From NCBI GenBank assembly GCA_003506895.1, contig DNXO01000162.1:114310-178309 (forward strand): DNA of 64,000 nucleotides, read 5' to 3'. The notes beneath the pieces are model-generated. The model searched no databases and had not been told where the DNA came from. It was given only the letters and a program-made list of their open reading frames with translations. Both the position numbers and the translations under genes were made by a program. Origin of the DNA: Acetobacteraceae bacterium. Lineage in GTDB: Bacteria; Pseudomonadota; Alphaproteobacteria; Acetobacterales; Acetobacteraceae. This document shows positions 36,321 to 45,427 of this stretch, one piece after another (within the stretch, counting starts at the first letter, position 1; each line of letters begins with the position of its first letter).

Positions 36321-36346
36321 ACGGCGGTCGAACCCCCGACCGCCGT
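36321..36346 (+). promoter_or_regulatory. Perfect hairpin directly before a Shine-Dalgarno and tiny ORF
   Basis: Arms ACGGCGGTCG and CGACCGCCGT pair perfectly with a 6-base loop, ending 17 bases before the ATG at 36364. This is the same spacing as the hairpin at 8842-8874 (16 bases). The hairpin is far from the upstream gene's own terminator (36064-36098), so it is not needed to end that transcript. A role in the leader of the tiny ORF is inferred. Confidence 0.55.
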
Positions 36347-36363
36347 CAACCAAGGAGGAACCG

Positions 36364-36405
36364 ATGGCTGGAACACATCATTGTTCCTGCGACGAATCAT
36401 TGTGA
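36364..36405 (+). CDS. Candidate 13-residue ORF (MAGTHHCSCDESL) with strong ribosome binding site
   Basis: ATG GCT GGA ACA CAT CAT TGT TCC TGC encodes a His/Cys-rich micro-peptide. CAAGGAGGAACCG places GGAGG six bases before the ATG. The arrangement copies the 8842-8974 module: a perfect hairpin, about 16 bases, a strong Shine-Dalgarno, and a start reading M-A-x-T-H. Whether it is translated, or is the degenerated start of a longer gene, is open. The rest of 36099-36444 holds no convincing gene apart from a weak 42-codon minus-strand frame at 36098-36226. Confidence 0.35.
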   Translation: MAGTHHCSCDESL

Positions 36406-36444
36406 TCCTGACGATCAAAAGTATTACCGGCTGTCCCTAACCCA

Positions 36445-36837
36445 CTATTCTGATACACCCCCGCGTGCCGCGCGTTGCAGCGCAGTCAGATGTTTTCGGG
36501 CCGCCGCTGCGCAGTCTTCCTCGATGGCGCGATACCGCGTCACCACCGACTGCCCCAACTCGGTCAAGCTGGCGCCACCGCCGCCGCTGCCACCGGCCGC
36601 GGTCTGTACAACGGGCGCACCGAGCGTTGCGTTGAGGTCCTCGACGAGCTCCCAGGTCCGGCGATAGGAAATATGCAGCGCGCGCCCCGCTGCGGAGATT
36701 GATCCCGATCGTGCGATTTCCTCCAGCACCGCGACCTTACCGGGCCCGATCCGGGCGCCCGACGCCAGATCAACGCGGATACTCAGGCGGTTCGACGCCT
36801 TGCCGGACGGGGGAGATTTTGCCTTGGACGCTGTCAT
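36445..36837 (-). CDS. ModE-like winged-helix regulator (molybdate-responsive transcription factor N-terminal domain)
   Basis: A 130-residue protein equivalent to the LysR-like winged-helix domain of ModE, without the molybdate-binding TOBE domains. The pattern is GARIGPGKVAVLEEIARSGS, ISAAGRALHISYRRTWELVE, LNATLGAPVVQTAAGGSGGG and LTELGQSVVTRYRAIE. In full-length ModE, molybdate binding to the missing domains drives repression, so ligand sensing here must differ or be absent. It is divergent from modA, with about 200 bases between. The ATG at 36837 is used; a GTG five codons earlier is possible. Confidence 0.87.
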   Translation of the reverse strand: MTASKAKSPPSGKASNRLSIRVDLASGARIGPGKVAVLEEIARSGSISAAGRALHISYRRTWELVEDLNATLGAPVVQTAAGGSGGGGASLTELGQSVVTRYRAIEEDCAAAARKHLTALQRAARGGVSE

Positions 36838-36915
36838 GCCGCACCGAAACACGCCACGCGCCGGAGATCAATCGTTCCCTTCCGGACATCCCAAACGGAC
36901 CGATTGCCGCTGTAT

Positions 36916-36933
36916 CCGATTGGATATATCGTT
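36916..36933. promoter_or_regulatory. Possible ModE-type operator in the modE/modA intergenic region
   Basis: The segment TCCGATTGGATATATCGT contains the 8-base palindrome GATATATC next to CGAT, which recalls the TATATA/CG half-sites recognised by ModE. It lies between the divergent regulator and modA genes. The match is weak and only positional context supports it. Confidence 0.3.
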
Positions 36934-37039
36934 GGAGCAAGGGGACCATTCCGATGAAGCGCCTGACCTTGATTCGCCACATGCCTTTCATAACCCCACC
37001 AATGGCCACGGGGGTTCAGCCTTGACCTCGCGAGGCTTC

Positions 37040-37789
37040 ATGCGCGTTCTCTTGTTCCTGCTGCTGCTTCTCGCCACGCCGCAAGCCCGGGCGGAGGGAT
37101 TGACCGTGTTCGCCGCGGCCAGCCTGACGGATGCGATGAAAGACATCGCCGACCTATGGGTAAAATCCGGCCATGAACCGCCCCGCCTGTCGTTCGGTTC
37201 CAGCTCGACGCTTGCCCGGCAGATCGAGCAGGGCGCGCCAGTCAACGTCTTCGCCTCGGCCGATGAGAAATGGATGGACGACTTGGTGCGGCACGACATG
37301 ATCGCGCCCGACACCCGCAAAGACCTGCTGGGCAACGACCTGGTACTGGTAGTGCCGGCTGACCATCCCGTGCATGTCGATATCCGGCCGGGCTTCGATC
37401 TGACCGGGTTGCTCGGACCCGACGGCCGCCTCGCAACCGGGGATCCCGCGCACGTGCCCGTGGGCATCTACGCCGAACAGGCGCTGCGCAAGCTGGGCCT
37501 GTGGGAAAAGGTTGCGCCGCGCATCGCCGCCACGGCCGATGTCCGGTCCGCTCTGCTACTGGTCGAGCGTGGCGAGGCTCCCGCCGGCATCGTTTACGGA
37601 ACCGACGCGGCGGTATCGAAAGCGGTCACCGTCGCCGGGGTGTTCCCTGAATCCAGCCACGACCCGGTCACCTACCCGTTCGCGGTGACCAGAACCGGCG
37701 ACACGCCTGATGCACGCGCGTTCCTGGCATTTCTGTCCACGCCCGCGGCGCGGGATATCTGGACTCGGCGCGGCTTTAAGGTTGAGTAA
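37040..37789 (+). CDS. modA: Molybdate ABC transporter substrate-binding protein
   Basis: A 249-residue periplasmic protein with a signal peptide (MRVLLFLLLLLATPQARAEG) and a type II binding fold. The oxyanion pocket is indicated by LTVFAAASLTDAMKDIADLW, SFGSSSTLARQIEQGAPVNV, ASADEKWMDDL and VGIYAEQALRKLGLW, the ModA pattern of Ser and backbone donors. It would capture molybdate or tungstate. No modB (permease) or modC (ATPase) follows: the next gene is a convergent TetR regulator whose end overlaps by 14 bases. The transporter partner must be elsewhere, or the cluster is broken. Molybdenum enzymes are encoded at 55-64 kb. Confidence 0.9.
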   Translation: MRVLLFLLLLLATPQARAEGLTVFAAASLTDAMKDIADLWVKSGHEPPRLSFGSSSTLARQIEQGAPVNVFASADEKWMDDLVRHDMIAPDTRKDLLGNDLVLVVPADHPVHVDIRPGFDLTGLLGPDGRLATGDPAHVPVGIYAEQALRKLGLWEKVAPRIAATADVRSALLLVERGEAPAGIVYGTDAAVSKAVTVAGVFPESSHDPVTYPFAVTRTGDTPDARAFLAFLSTPAARDIWTRRGFKVE

Positions 37790-38384
37790 TCGACGCAGCC
37801 GTCCGGACGCCGACCATTTCCAGAGCGAATTGGGCCATTTGCTTGCCGACATCGTCGATCGACAGGCGACCGCCAGGTTGGTACCAGGTATAAGCCCAGC
37901 TCACCATGCCGCCGATTGCCAACGCCGCCACGCGGACATCCGCGATAGTGAAGGCTCCGGCCTTGGCGCCTTCATCCAGCAGGTCACTCAAGAGCCGGTC
38001 GAAGCGCTTGCGCAGCGCGTTGATATCAGCAAGGCCAACCTCGGACAGGTTCTTTTCTTCGCGGAAATAGACCGCGATATTGGCTTGCCGCTGCAAGACC
38101 ACCCGGGTGAAATCGACGACACCATTGTACAACCGCTCCGACGGGCTGCCGCCCCGTTCCGCCGCGTCGGCGATCGCGGCCAGCGACATCTCGATGGTCG
38201 GTCGGCAAATCGCCTCCAGAAGCTCCACCTTGCTGCGAAAATGCGTGTAGATGAACGGCTTCGTCACCCCCAGCTTGCCGGCGATGTCATCCAATGTGGT
38301 GCCGCTGAAGCCGCGCTCGTAGAAGAGCTTGACTGCCTCCTCCAGAATGCGCTCGCGCTTATAGGCCGATATTTCTTCACGCAT
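37776..38384 (-). CDS. TetR/AcrR family transcriptional regulator
   Basis: A 202-residue repressor. The N-terminal helix-turn-helix is clear: RERILEEAVKLFYERGFSGT, TLDDIAGKLGVTKPFIYTHF, RSKVELLEAICRP. The remaining helices form a ligand-binding domain ending in a TetR_C-like region with WYQPGGRLSIDDVGKQMAQF. The pattern resembles regulators of fatty-acid or aromatic metabolism, but the ligand is unknown. I chose the ATG at 38384; an upstream GTG/ATG adds five residues. It lies between modA and accA, and its target is not evident. Confidence 0.88.
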   Translation of the reverse strand: MREEISAYKRERILEEAVKLFYERGFSGTTLDDIAGKLGVTKPFIYTHFRSKVELLEAICRPTIEMSLAAIADAAERGGSPSERLYNGVVDFTRVVLQRQANIAVYFREEKNLSEVGLADINALRKRFDRLLSDLLDEGAKAGAFTIADVRVAALAIGGMVSWAYTWYQPGGRLSIDDVGKQMAQFALEMVGVRTAASITQP

Positions 38385-38451
38385 GACGTCTTCGCCCAAT
38401 AGCCCCTGATACAGTTAAGCAGGGTTTGGCTGTTTGGGCCATGCCTGTTGC

Positions 38452-39408
38452 TCAGCCAACGGTTTCACGTCCCATCGCCAGGAACTTCTCGCGCCGCTTG
38501 GCCCGCAGCGTCGCGGCGTCCATTCCACTCAGGCCCGAAAGCGCCTCCTGAATAGCGAGGCTGACGGAATGCAGCGTCGTCGGCTTATCACGCTGGGCGC
38601 CGCCCAGCGGCTCCGCCACGACCTGGTCGATTAGCTTCAGGCGCAATAGGTCCTCGGCGGTCAGGCGCAGCGCCTCGGCCGCGACCGACGCCTGCGCGGC
38701 GTCGCGCCAGAGGATCGAGGCGCACCCTTCCGGCGAGATGACCGAGTAGATCGCGTGTTCCAACATTAGGATACGGTCGCCGGCCGCCAACGCGATCGCA
38801 CCGCCCGAACCACCTTCACCGATGATCGTTGCCACGATCGGAACCGGAGCCTCCAGGCAGGCTTCGATGGAGCGGGCAATGGCTTCGGCCTGACCGCGCG
38901 CCTCGGCGTCGATACCCGGAAAGGCGCCGGAGGTATCCACGAAAGTGAGTACCGGCAGCTTGAACCGGCCAGCGAGTTCCACCAGACGACGGGCCTTGCG
39001 GTATCCCTCGGGACGGGCCATGCCGAAATTATGCTTCACCCGCGACTCGGTGTCGGTGCCCTTCTCGGTGCCCAGAACCACCACGGGGCGGCCGCGGAAC
39101 CGGCCCATTCCACCCAGGACGGCGGCATCGTCGGCGAACGCCCGGTCGCCCGCCAGCGGCGTAAACTCGGTAATCAGCTTATCGATGTAGTCCTGCGCCT
39201 TGGGCCGGTCCGGATGGCGGGCGACCTGGGTTTTCTGCCAGGGCGTCAGCTTCGCGTAGGTTGTCCGCAATTGCTTGTCGGCAACCGCGGTCAACCGAGC
39301 GACTTCATCGGCGATGTTGATGCCGTCGGGCTCCGACATACGGCGGAGCTCTTCGATTTTGCCTTCCAACTCGGCGATGGGTTTTTCGAATTCTAGGAAA
39401 TGGCGCAT
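38452..39408 (-). CDS. accA: Acetyl-CoA carboxylase carboxyltransferase subunit alpha
   Basis: A 318-residue enzyme that, with AccD, transfers the carboxyl group from biotin to acetyl-CoA, the first step of fatty-acid synthesis. Family features include the N-terminal [97 protein letters not shown] and [16 protein letters not shown] (the oxyanion-hole region). It is of standard length and stands alone, away from accD. Confidence 0.96.
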   Translation of the reverse strand: MRHFLEFEKPIAELEGKIEELRRMSEPDGINIADEVARLTAVADKQLRTTYAKLTPWQKTQVARHPDRPKAQDYIDKLITEFTPLAGDRAFADDAAVLGGMGRFRGRPVVVLGTEKGTDTESRVKHNFGMARPEGYRKARRLVELAGRFKLPVLTFVDTSGAFPGIDAEARGQAEAIARSIEACLEAPVPIVATIIGEGGSGGAIALAAGDRILMLEHAIYSVISPEGCASILWRDAAQASVAAEALRLTAEDLLRLKLIDQVVAEPLGGAQRDKPTTLHSVSLAIQEALSGLSGMDAATLRAKRREKFLAMGRETVG

Positions 39409-39490
39409 GGGGCGGGGGCTTTAGCACACTTCGCGGCCATGGGAAGCAGTCAGGGACTGCGTTGACATTTAACCAGCGGCGTCAATCTCC

Positions 39491-39520
39491 TTGCCTCGGA
39501 ATGTAGCCAAGGCTACATTC
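39491..39520 (+). promoter_or_regulatory. mntH promoter with overlapping MntR-type operator
   Basis: TTGCCT (39491-39496) and TACATT (39514-39519) are spaced by exactly 17 bases and form a sigma-70-type promoter. A perfect palindrome, GAATGTAGCC-AA-GGCTACATTC (39499-39520), covers the spacer and -10 box. It closely resembles the MntR box of gammaproteobacterial mntH genes (A-TAGC...GCTA-T core). Manganese-bound MntR, encoded two genes downstream, would block RNA polymerase here. The first gene starts at 39579. Confidence 0.72.
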
Positions 39521-39578
39521 TGTTGTGAAGGGGGCACTATATGGCAAAGGCTTCATTTTTTCCCGCTGAGCCACCCGC

Positions 39579-40865
39579 ATGAGCGAGGCGGCCGTCCACC
39601 CCAATCTTTCGGACCGTACGGCCAAGGCCGGCCAGCTTGCCCTTGGGGGCGGCCGGCGAGGATTGCGCGGTATGCTCCCGTTCATCGGGCCGGCAGTCGT
39701 CGCCTCGATCGCCTATATGGATCCCGGCAACTTCGCGACCAACATTCAGGCGGGCGCCCAACACGGCTACATGCTGCTGTGGGTCGTACTGCTGGCAAAT
39801 GTGATCGCCATGCTGTTCCAGGCCCTGTCCGCGCGTCTGGGCATCGTCTCCGGCCACAGTCTGGCGACGCTGTGCCAGATGCATTTCCCACGTCCGCTGG
39901 TCTTTGCGATGTGGGTGGCCAGCGAGGTCGCGGCGATGGCAACCGACCTGGCTGAGTCCATCGGCGCCGCCATCGGCATCAGCGTCCTGTTCCATTTGCC
40001 GCTGCTCGCCGGCCTGTTGATCACCTTCGCCATCACATGGGGCTTGCTGAGCTTCCAGTCGCGCGGTTTCCGGCCGCTTGAACTGATCATCACCGGCTTC
40101 GTCGGCATCATCAGCGTGGCCTATCTGATCGAGTTGTTCATCGCCCCGCCCGACTGGGGGCAGTTCTTCTATCACAGCGTCGTGCCCGAACTCAGCGGGT
40201 CGGACAGCGTCACGCTGGCCGTCGGCATCGTCGGCGCCACGGTCATGCCGCACGCGATCTATCTGCACTCGGCGATGATGATCGACCGGGTCAATGCGCG
40301 CAGCGACGGGGAGCGGCGGCGGCTGATCCGGTATTCGAACCTGGAGGTTCTGATCGCGCTCAGCCTCGCCGGCTTGGTCAACATGGCGATGGTGGCGATG
40401 GCGGCGACAATGTTCCATCAAGGACATTCCGACGTCGGCGAGATCGAGACGGCCTATCACACACTGCTGCCGCTGATGGGGGGTGTCGCGGCGGGGGCGT
40501 TCATGACGTCGTTGCTGGCCTCCGGTCTGTCGAGTTCCGTGGTTGGGACCATGGCTGGCCAAGTCATCATGCAGGATTTTGTCGCTTTCCAGATCCCGCT
40601 ATGGGTGCGGCGCGCCGTCACCATGGTGCCGGCGGTCGTCGTGGTGGCGATGGGCGTCAATGCGACGAACGCACTGGTAATCAGTCAGGTGGTGCTCAGC
40701 CTGGTCCTGCCGATCCCGATGATCGCGCTGCTGGTGCTGATCCGCAGCCCCGCCGTGATGGCTGGGTTCGCGATCGGACGGCCGGTGCAGCTTTTGGCCG
40801 CAGCGGCTTCGGTCGTCGTGCTAGCGTTGAACTTGGTGCTGTTGTGGGAAAGTTTTGGTAATTAG
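39579..40865 (+). CDS. mntH: Nramp family divalent metal (Mn2+/Fe2+) transporter MntH
   Basis: A 428-residue proton-coupled manganese importer with eleven predicted membrane segments. The metal site is formed by the unwound TM1 motif SIAYMDPGNFATNIQAGAQ and the TM6 motif GATVMPHAIYLHS (A-x-x-MPH). The conserved FQALSARLGIVSGHSLA region also matches. The upstream palindrome and the mntR gene 26 bases downstream indicate a manganese-repressed mntH-mntR operon. The start at 39579 gives the usual short polar N terminus. Confidence 0.94.
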   Translation: MSEAAVHPNLSDRTAKAGQLALGGGRRGLRGMLPFIGPAVVASIAYMDPGNFATNIQAGAQHGYMLLWVVLLANVIAMLFQALSARLGIVSGHSLATLCQMHFPRPLVFAMWVASEVAAMATDLAESIGAAIGISVLFHLPLLAGLLITFAITWGLLSFQSRGFRPLELIITGFVGIISVAYLIELFIAPPDWGQFFYHSVVPELSGSDSVTLAVGIVGATVMPHAIYLHSAMMIDRVNARSDGERRRLIRYSNLEVLIALSLAGLVNMAMVAMAATMFHQGHSDVGEIETAYHTLLPLMGGVAAGAFMTSLLASGLSSSVVGTMAGQVIMQDFVAFQIPLWVRRAVTMVPAVVVVAMGVNATNALVISQVVLSLVLPIPMIALLVLIRSPAVMAGFAIGRPVQLLAAAASVVVLALNLVLLWESFGN

Positions 40866-40891
40866 GCGGCGCTTGAGGCAGTAAACGAGTC

Positions 40892-41341
40892 ATGCCCGAC
40901 CTAACGATGGAAACACCCATTCGACCGCTGCCGGAGGAGCCGACCCAGGCCAGTCGCTTCGGCAAAGCACGGACCGCCCAATCAGGCGCGCTGCTGGAGG
41001 ATTATGTCGAGCTGATCTCCGACCTGCTGACCGATGGCGGTGAGGCACGTCCCACCGACATCGCCCGCCGGTTGGGCGTGGCGCACGCAACGGCGATCAA
41101 GACGATTGGGCGGTTGAAGCGCGAAGGTCTGGCGGTGGCCAAACCCTATCGCGGCGTTTTCCTCACCGAGGCCGGCGAAAGCCTCGCCGCCCGCGTTCGC
41201 GCTCGGCACCGGGTCGTTGTCGATCTGCTGCTGGCGGTGGGCGTGCCGTTCGAGGCGGCGGAGTCGGATGCCGAGGGGATCGAGCACCACGTCTCCGACG
41301 CGACGTTGGCGGCGTTCGCACGATACCTGGCGCGGGGGTGA
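40892..41341 (+). CDS. mntR: Manganese-responsive transcriptional regulator MntR (DtxR family)
   Basis: A 149-residue DtxR-family repressor. The winged helix reads EDYVELISDLLTDGGEARPT, DIARRLGVAHATAIKTIGRL, KREGLAVAKPYRGVFLTEAG. The metal-binding/dimerisation helices follow (RARHRVVVDLLLAVGVP, SDAEGIEHHVSD), giving the E-x-x-x-H and EG-EHH ligands typical of MntR. No SH3-like third domain is present, which fits MntR rather than IdeR. It lies 26 bases after mntH in the same operon and probably represses it through the palindrome at 39499-39520. Confidence 0.93.
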   Translation: MPDLTMETPIRPLPEEPTQASRFGKARTAQSGALLEDYVELISDLLTDGGEARPTDIARRLGVAHATAIKTIGRLKREGLAVAKPYRGVFLTEAGESLAARVRARHRVVVDLLLAVGVPFEAAESDAEGIEHHVSDATLAAFARYLARG

Positions 41342-41775
41342 CCCCCAGCCCTAGATCCTGTGAACGAATGCACAGAAGTCTACCCAGGGAACTCCCGACT
41401 CGGCAAAACTTCGATTCCTGGCAAGTCGGCCTCAAGGCGGCCGGCCATGTTGACGGGAATGCCGGAGGACAATTGACCGGTCGCCTTCCACCTGATCGGC
41501 GGCGAGGTAAGCGATAGCCCGCATGTGGGACCGGGTAATCGAGGCGCACATCTACGACCGCGTGCGTAATTTCCTCGTTCGACGCCACAGGATGACGCCC
41601 GTCGTGCGCCCGCCACGAAACCGGTCGGAAAACCAGATGCGGGAAATCCACACGTCTGGTTTGATGAGCGGGGAAGGGAAGCGGGTCGCACATGCGATTC
41701 CGCACCCTTTCTCGACTCTACTCCAACTGGGCCTAGTCTCTGGAACCAATTCTCCCGAGGCTGGGCCACTGCATG
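41342..41775. other. 434-base intergenic stretch with no convincing gene
   Basis: Several overlapping open frames cross this region on the minus strand, but none has a good start, ribosome binding site or recognisable motif. Similar protein fragments appear in two frames (for example YRLPRRRSGGRRPVNC in one and LTSPPIRWKATGQLSSGIPV in another). It may be decayed coding sequence or simply non-coding. Confidence 0.4.
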
Positions 41776-43455
<1,680 letters not shown>

Positions 43456-43586
43456 GATCCGTCGCTTCGCTGTTTGGATGGCTTCTAGCGCGCCTCGTGT
43501 CCGCTGGGTAGCAATGTTAGGTCGCGGGAGCGCCGCAAAAGCCACAACGCTACGTGGGAGGCCAGACCCAGGCGACAAGCCCAAAA

Positions 43587-43663
43587 TGGTGCGCCCGGTA
43601 GGACTCGAACCTACAACCGAGCGGTTATGAGCCGCCAGCTCTAACCAATTGAGCTACAGGCGC
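43587..43663 (-). tRNA. tRNA with CAU anticodon, probably tRNA-Ile2 (lysidine-modified)
   Basis: A 77-base cloverleaf including CCA is encoded on the minus strand, starting GCGCCTGTAGCTCAATTGG. The acceptor stem is GCGCCTG/CGGGCGC, the anticodon loop CTCATAA on stem GGCGG/CCGCT, and the T-loop GGTTCGAGTCC. CAU can be initiator Met, elongator Met or Ile2. C4-G69 and C5-G68, the pairs read by TilS, are present, and the anticodon stem closely matches E. coli tRNA-Ile2, so Ile2 is favoured. It has no initiator-type G-C triplet in the anticodon stem. Confidence 0.92.
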
Positions 43664-44098
43664 GCACCACCACCCCTTAATGCCCTCCCGCGCGGTAACA
43701 CGTCAACGCAAGACCCCTTGTCGCCCATGCAGGGCGCTTCGGTTCTCCGACCGATGGCTGCATCGAGCGCTTGCTGGCGGTTCTGGGCGATGTCGGCACG
43801 GAGCGCCGGCTGATTGCCTTTTGCGGTAAGGAGGTCGTCGTCACCTCCATGCCTTGATGACTCGACAGACCTCGGTCTGGGTGAAAATGGCCTCGCCGGT
43901 CACGATGCCGCCCGCCAACGGAAGGGTTTTGAGCAGGCTCAGCGTCGCGATTTCTCATTGCTATCGGGTTCAATGGCCAGGGCATCACTAAAGGCCGCCA
44001 AGCCGCCGCGTGAAAGTTTCACCCGCTTTCCCGGGGTTGGTATAGCATGTCCCAGACATCCTCTTTTCCAACTCCCACGTGGACGATACACTCAACAG
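43664..44098. other. 435-base gap before lysA with no convincing gene
   Basis: The stretch between the tRNA gene and lysA shows a short plus-strand frame (IERLLAVLGDVGTERRLIAF, then CGKEVVVTSMP and a stop at about 43857) that looks coding but lacks a start, so it may be a gene remnant. The remainder is presumably the lysA promoter region. Confidence 0.35.
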
Positions 44099-44128
44099 AT
44101 GGCCGCGCTACAACTACCTAACGACCCC

Positions 44129-45427
44129 ATGACCGATCCCTCGGCAGAGGAGTTGATTGCCCTCCGCCCATGGCTGAAGCACGACGCAATGAATGGCCTG
44201 CTACTGGACGGGGTCCCGCTGGCCGGCATCGCCGATGAGGTCGGCACGCCCACCTGGGTTTATTCCGCCGAGACCATGCGCTCTCGCTATAAAGCGCTTG
44301 CTGGCGCGATGGCCGACGCAGGCTTGGCCGTTCATATCCACTATGCCGTCAAAGCCAATGACTCTCGGGCGGTCCTGTCGCTGTTCGCAACTCAGGGCGC
44401 GGGTGCCGACGTTGTCAGTGGTGGAGAACTTCTAAAGGCGCGTCGCGCCTCTTTTCCCGCCAGCAACATCGTTTATTCCGGTGTCGGCAAGTCGCCTGCC
44501 GAACTGAGTCTCGCGCTGCGGGAGGACATCGGCCAGATCAACGTCGAAAGCGCCGAGGAATTGGATATGCTCTCCGCCCTCGCGACGGCACAAAATCGGA
44601 CGGCGCGCGTTGCCCTGAGGGTGAATCCCGACGTCGATGCCGGCACGAACGACAAGATCACCACGGGTCGGGCGACCGACAAGTTTGGCATCCCGTATTC
44701 CGACGCCATCGCGCTGTATGCTGTGGCTGCCTCGCTGCCTGGCATACAGCCGATCGGGTTGGCTACCCATATCGGCAGCCAGATACTCGACATCGCGCCG
44801 TATCGGAACGCCTTCGCCCGAATAGCTCAACTTGTCCATGCGCTACGAGAAAAAGGCCATAGAATCGAAACGGTCGACTGCGGCGGCGGCCTGGGCATCC
44901 CCTATCGCAACGACCCCAGCCCCTCCCCGGCCGCCCTGGCCGCGGCCATGAAACAAACCTTCCATGGCCTTGACGTGCGGCTCGCCATTGAGCCCGGTCG
45001 CTGGCTGGTCGGTCCCGCCGGGCTGCTGCTGGCCTCGGTCGTTTTGGTCAAGCGGACAGCGCTCGACCCGTTCATTGTTCTTGATGCCGCGATGAACGAC
45101 CTGGTTCGCCCTGCTATGTACGACGCGTGGCACGGCATCGTTCCGATTGCCGCGAAGGACGCCGTTGCGCCCGCGCGGCTTTTCTCCGTCGTCGGTCCCG
45201 TTTGCGAATCCGGCGACACGTTCGCGCGAAGCCGCAGTTTGCCGACGCTCGCCGCCGGCGCGCGCGTGGCAATCCTCGACGCGGGTGCGTATGGTGCGGT
45301 CATGAGTTCGACCTACAATGCACGTCCGTTGGCGGCCGAGGTTTGGGTGGATCAGTGCCGGTGGTCCACCATTCGCGATCGCCAGTCGATCGAGGAACAG
45401 TGGGCGCGGGAGCGCCTCCCGACGTGA
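44129..45427 (+). CDS. lysA: Diaminopimelate decarboxylase
   Basis: A 432-residue PLP enzyme converting meso-diaminopimelate to L-lysine. The PLP lysine is in VHIHYAVKANDSRAVLSLF. Other conserved elements are GAGADVVSGGELLKA, RVNPDVDAGTNDKITTGRA, DKFGIPYSDAI, GLATHIGSQILDIAPYRNAF, DCGGGLGIPY, IEPGRWLVGPAGLLL and the CESGDTFAR substrate loop. The start is uncertain: the ATG at 44129 begins the conserved region, while the ATG at 44099 would add ten residues; neither has a strong ribosome binding site. It overlaps the next gene by four bases (GTGA). Confidence 0.95.
   Translation: MTDPSAEELIALRPWLKHDAMNGLLLDGVPLAGIADEVGTPTWVYSAETMRSRYKALAGAMADAGLAVHIHYAVKANDSRAVLSLFATQGAGADVVSGGELLKARRASFPASNIVYSGVGKSPAELSLALREDIGQINVESAEELDMLSALATAQNRTARVALRVNPDVDAGTNDKITTGRATDKFGIPYSDAIALYAVAASLPGIQPIGLATHIGSQILDIAPYRNAFARIAQLVHALREKGHRIETVDCGGGLGIPYRNDPSPSPAALAAAMKQTFHGLDVRLAIEPGRWLVGPAGLLLASVVLVKRTALDPFIVLDAAMNDLVRPAMYDAWHGIVPIAAKDAVAPARLFSVVGPVCESGDTFARSRSLPTLAAGARVAILDAGAYGAVMSSTYNARPLAAEVWVDQCRWSTIRDRQSIEEQWARERLPT

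Noticed and set aside
41342..41775. Minus-strand frames of 129 and 180 codons after mntR
   Set aside because: Mutually overlapping frames of equal poor quality, without start signals or motifs.
43822..43857. GGTAAGGAGGTCGTC as a ribosome binding site followed by ATGCCTTGA
   Set aside because: The nearest ATG is followed at once by a stop after one codon; no usable ORF.
43814..44098. N-terminal extension of lysA by about 95 codons
   Set aside because: The sequence is low in family similarity, and conserved LysA sequence starts only at about 44129.
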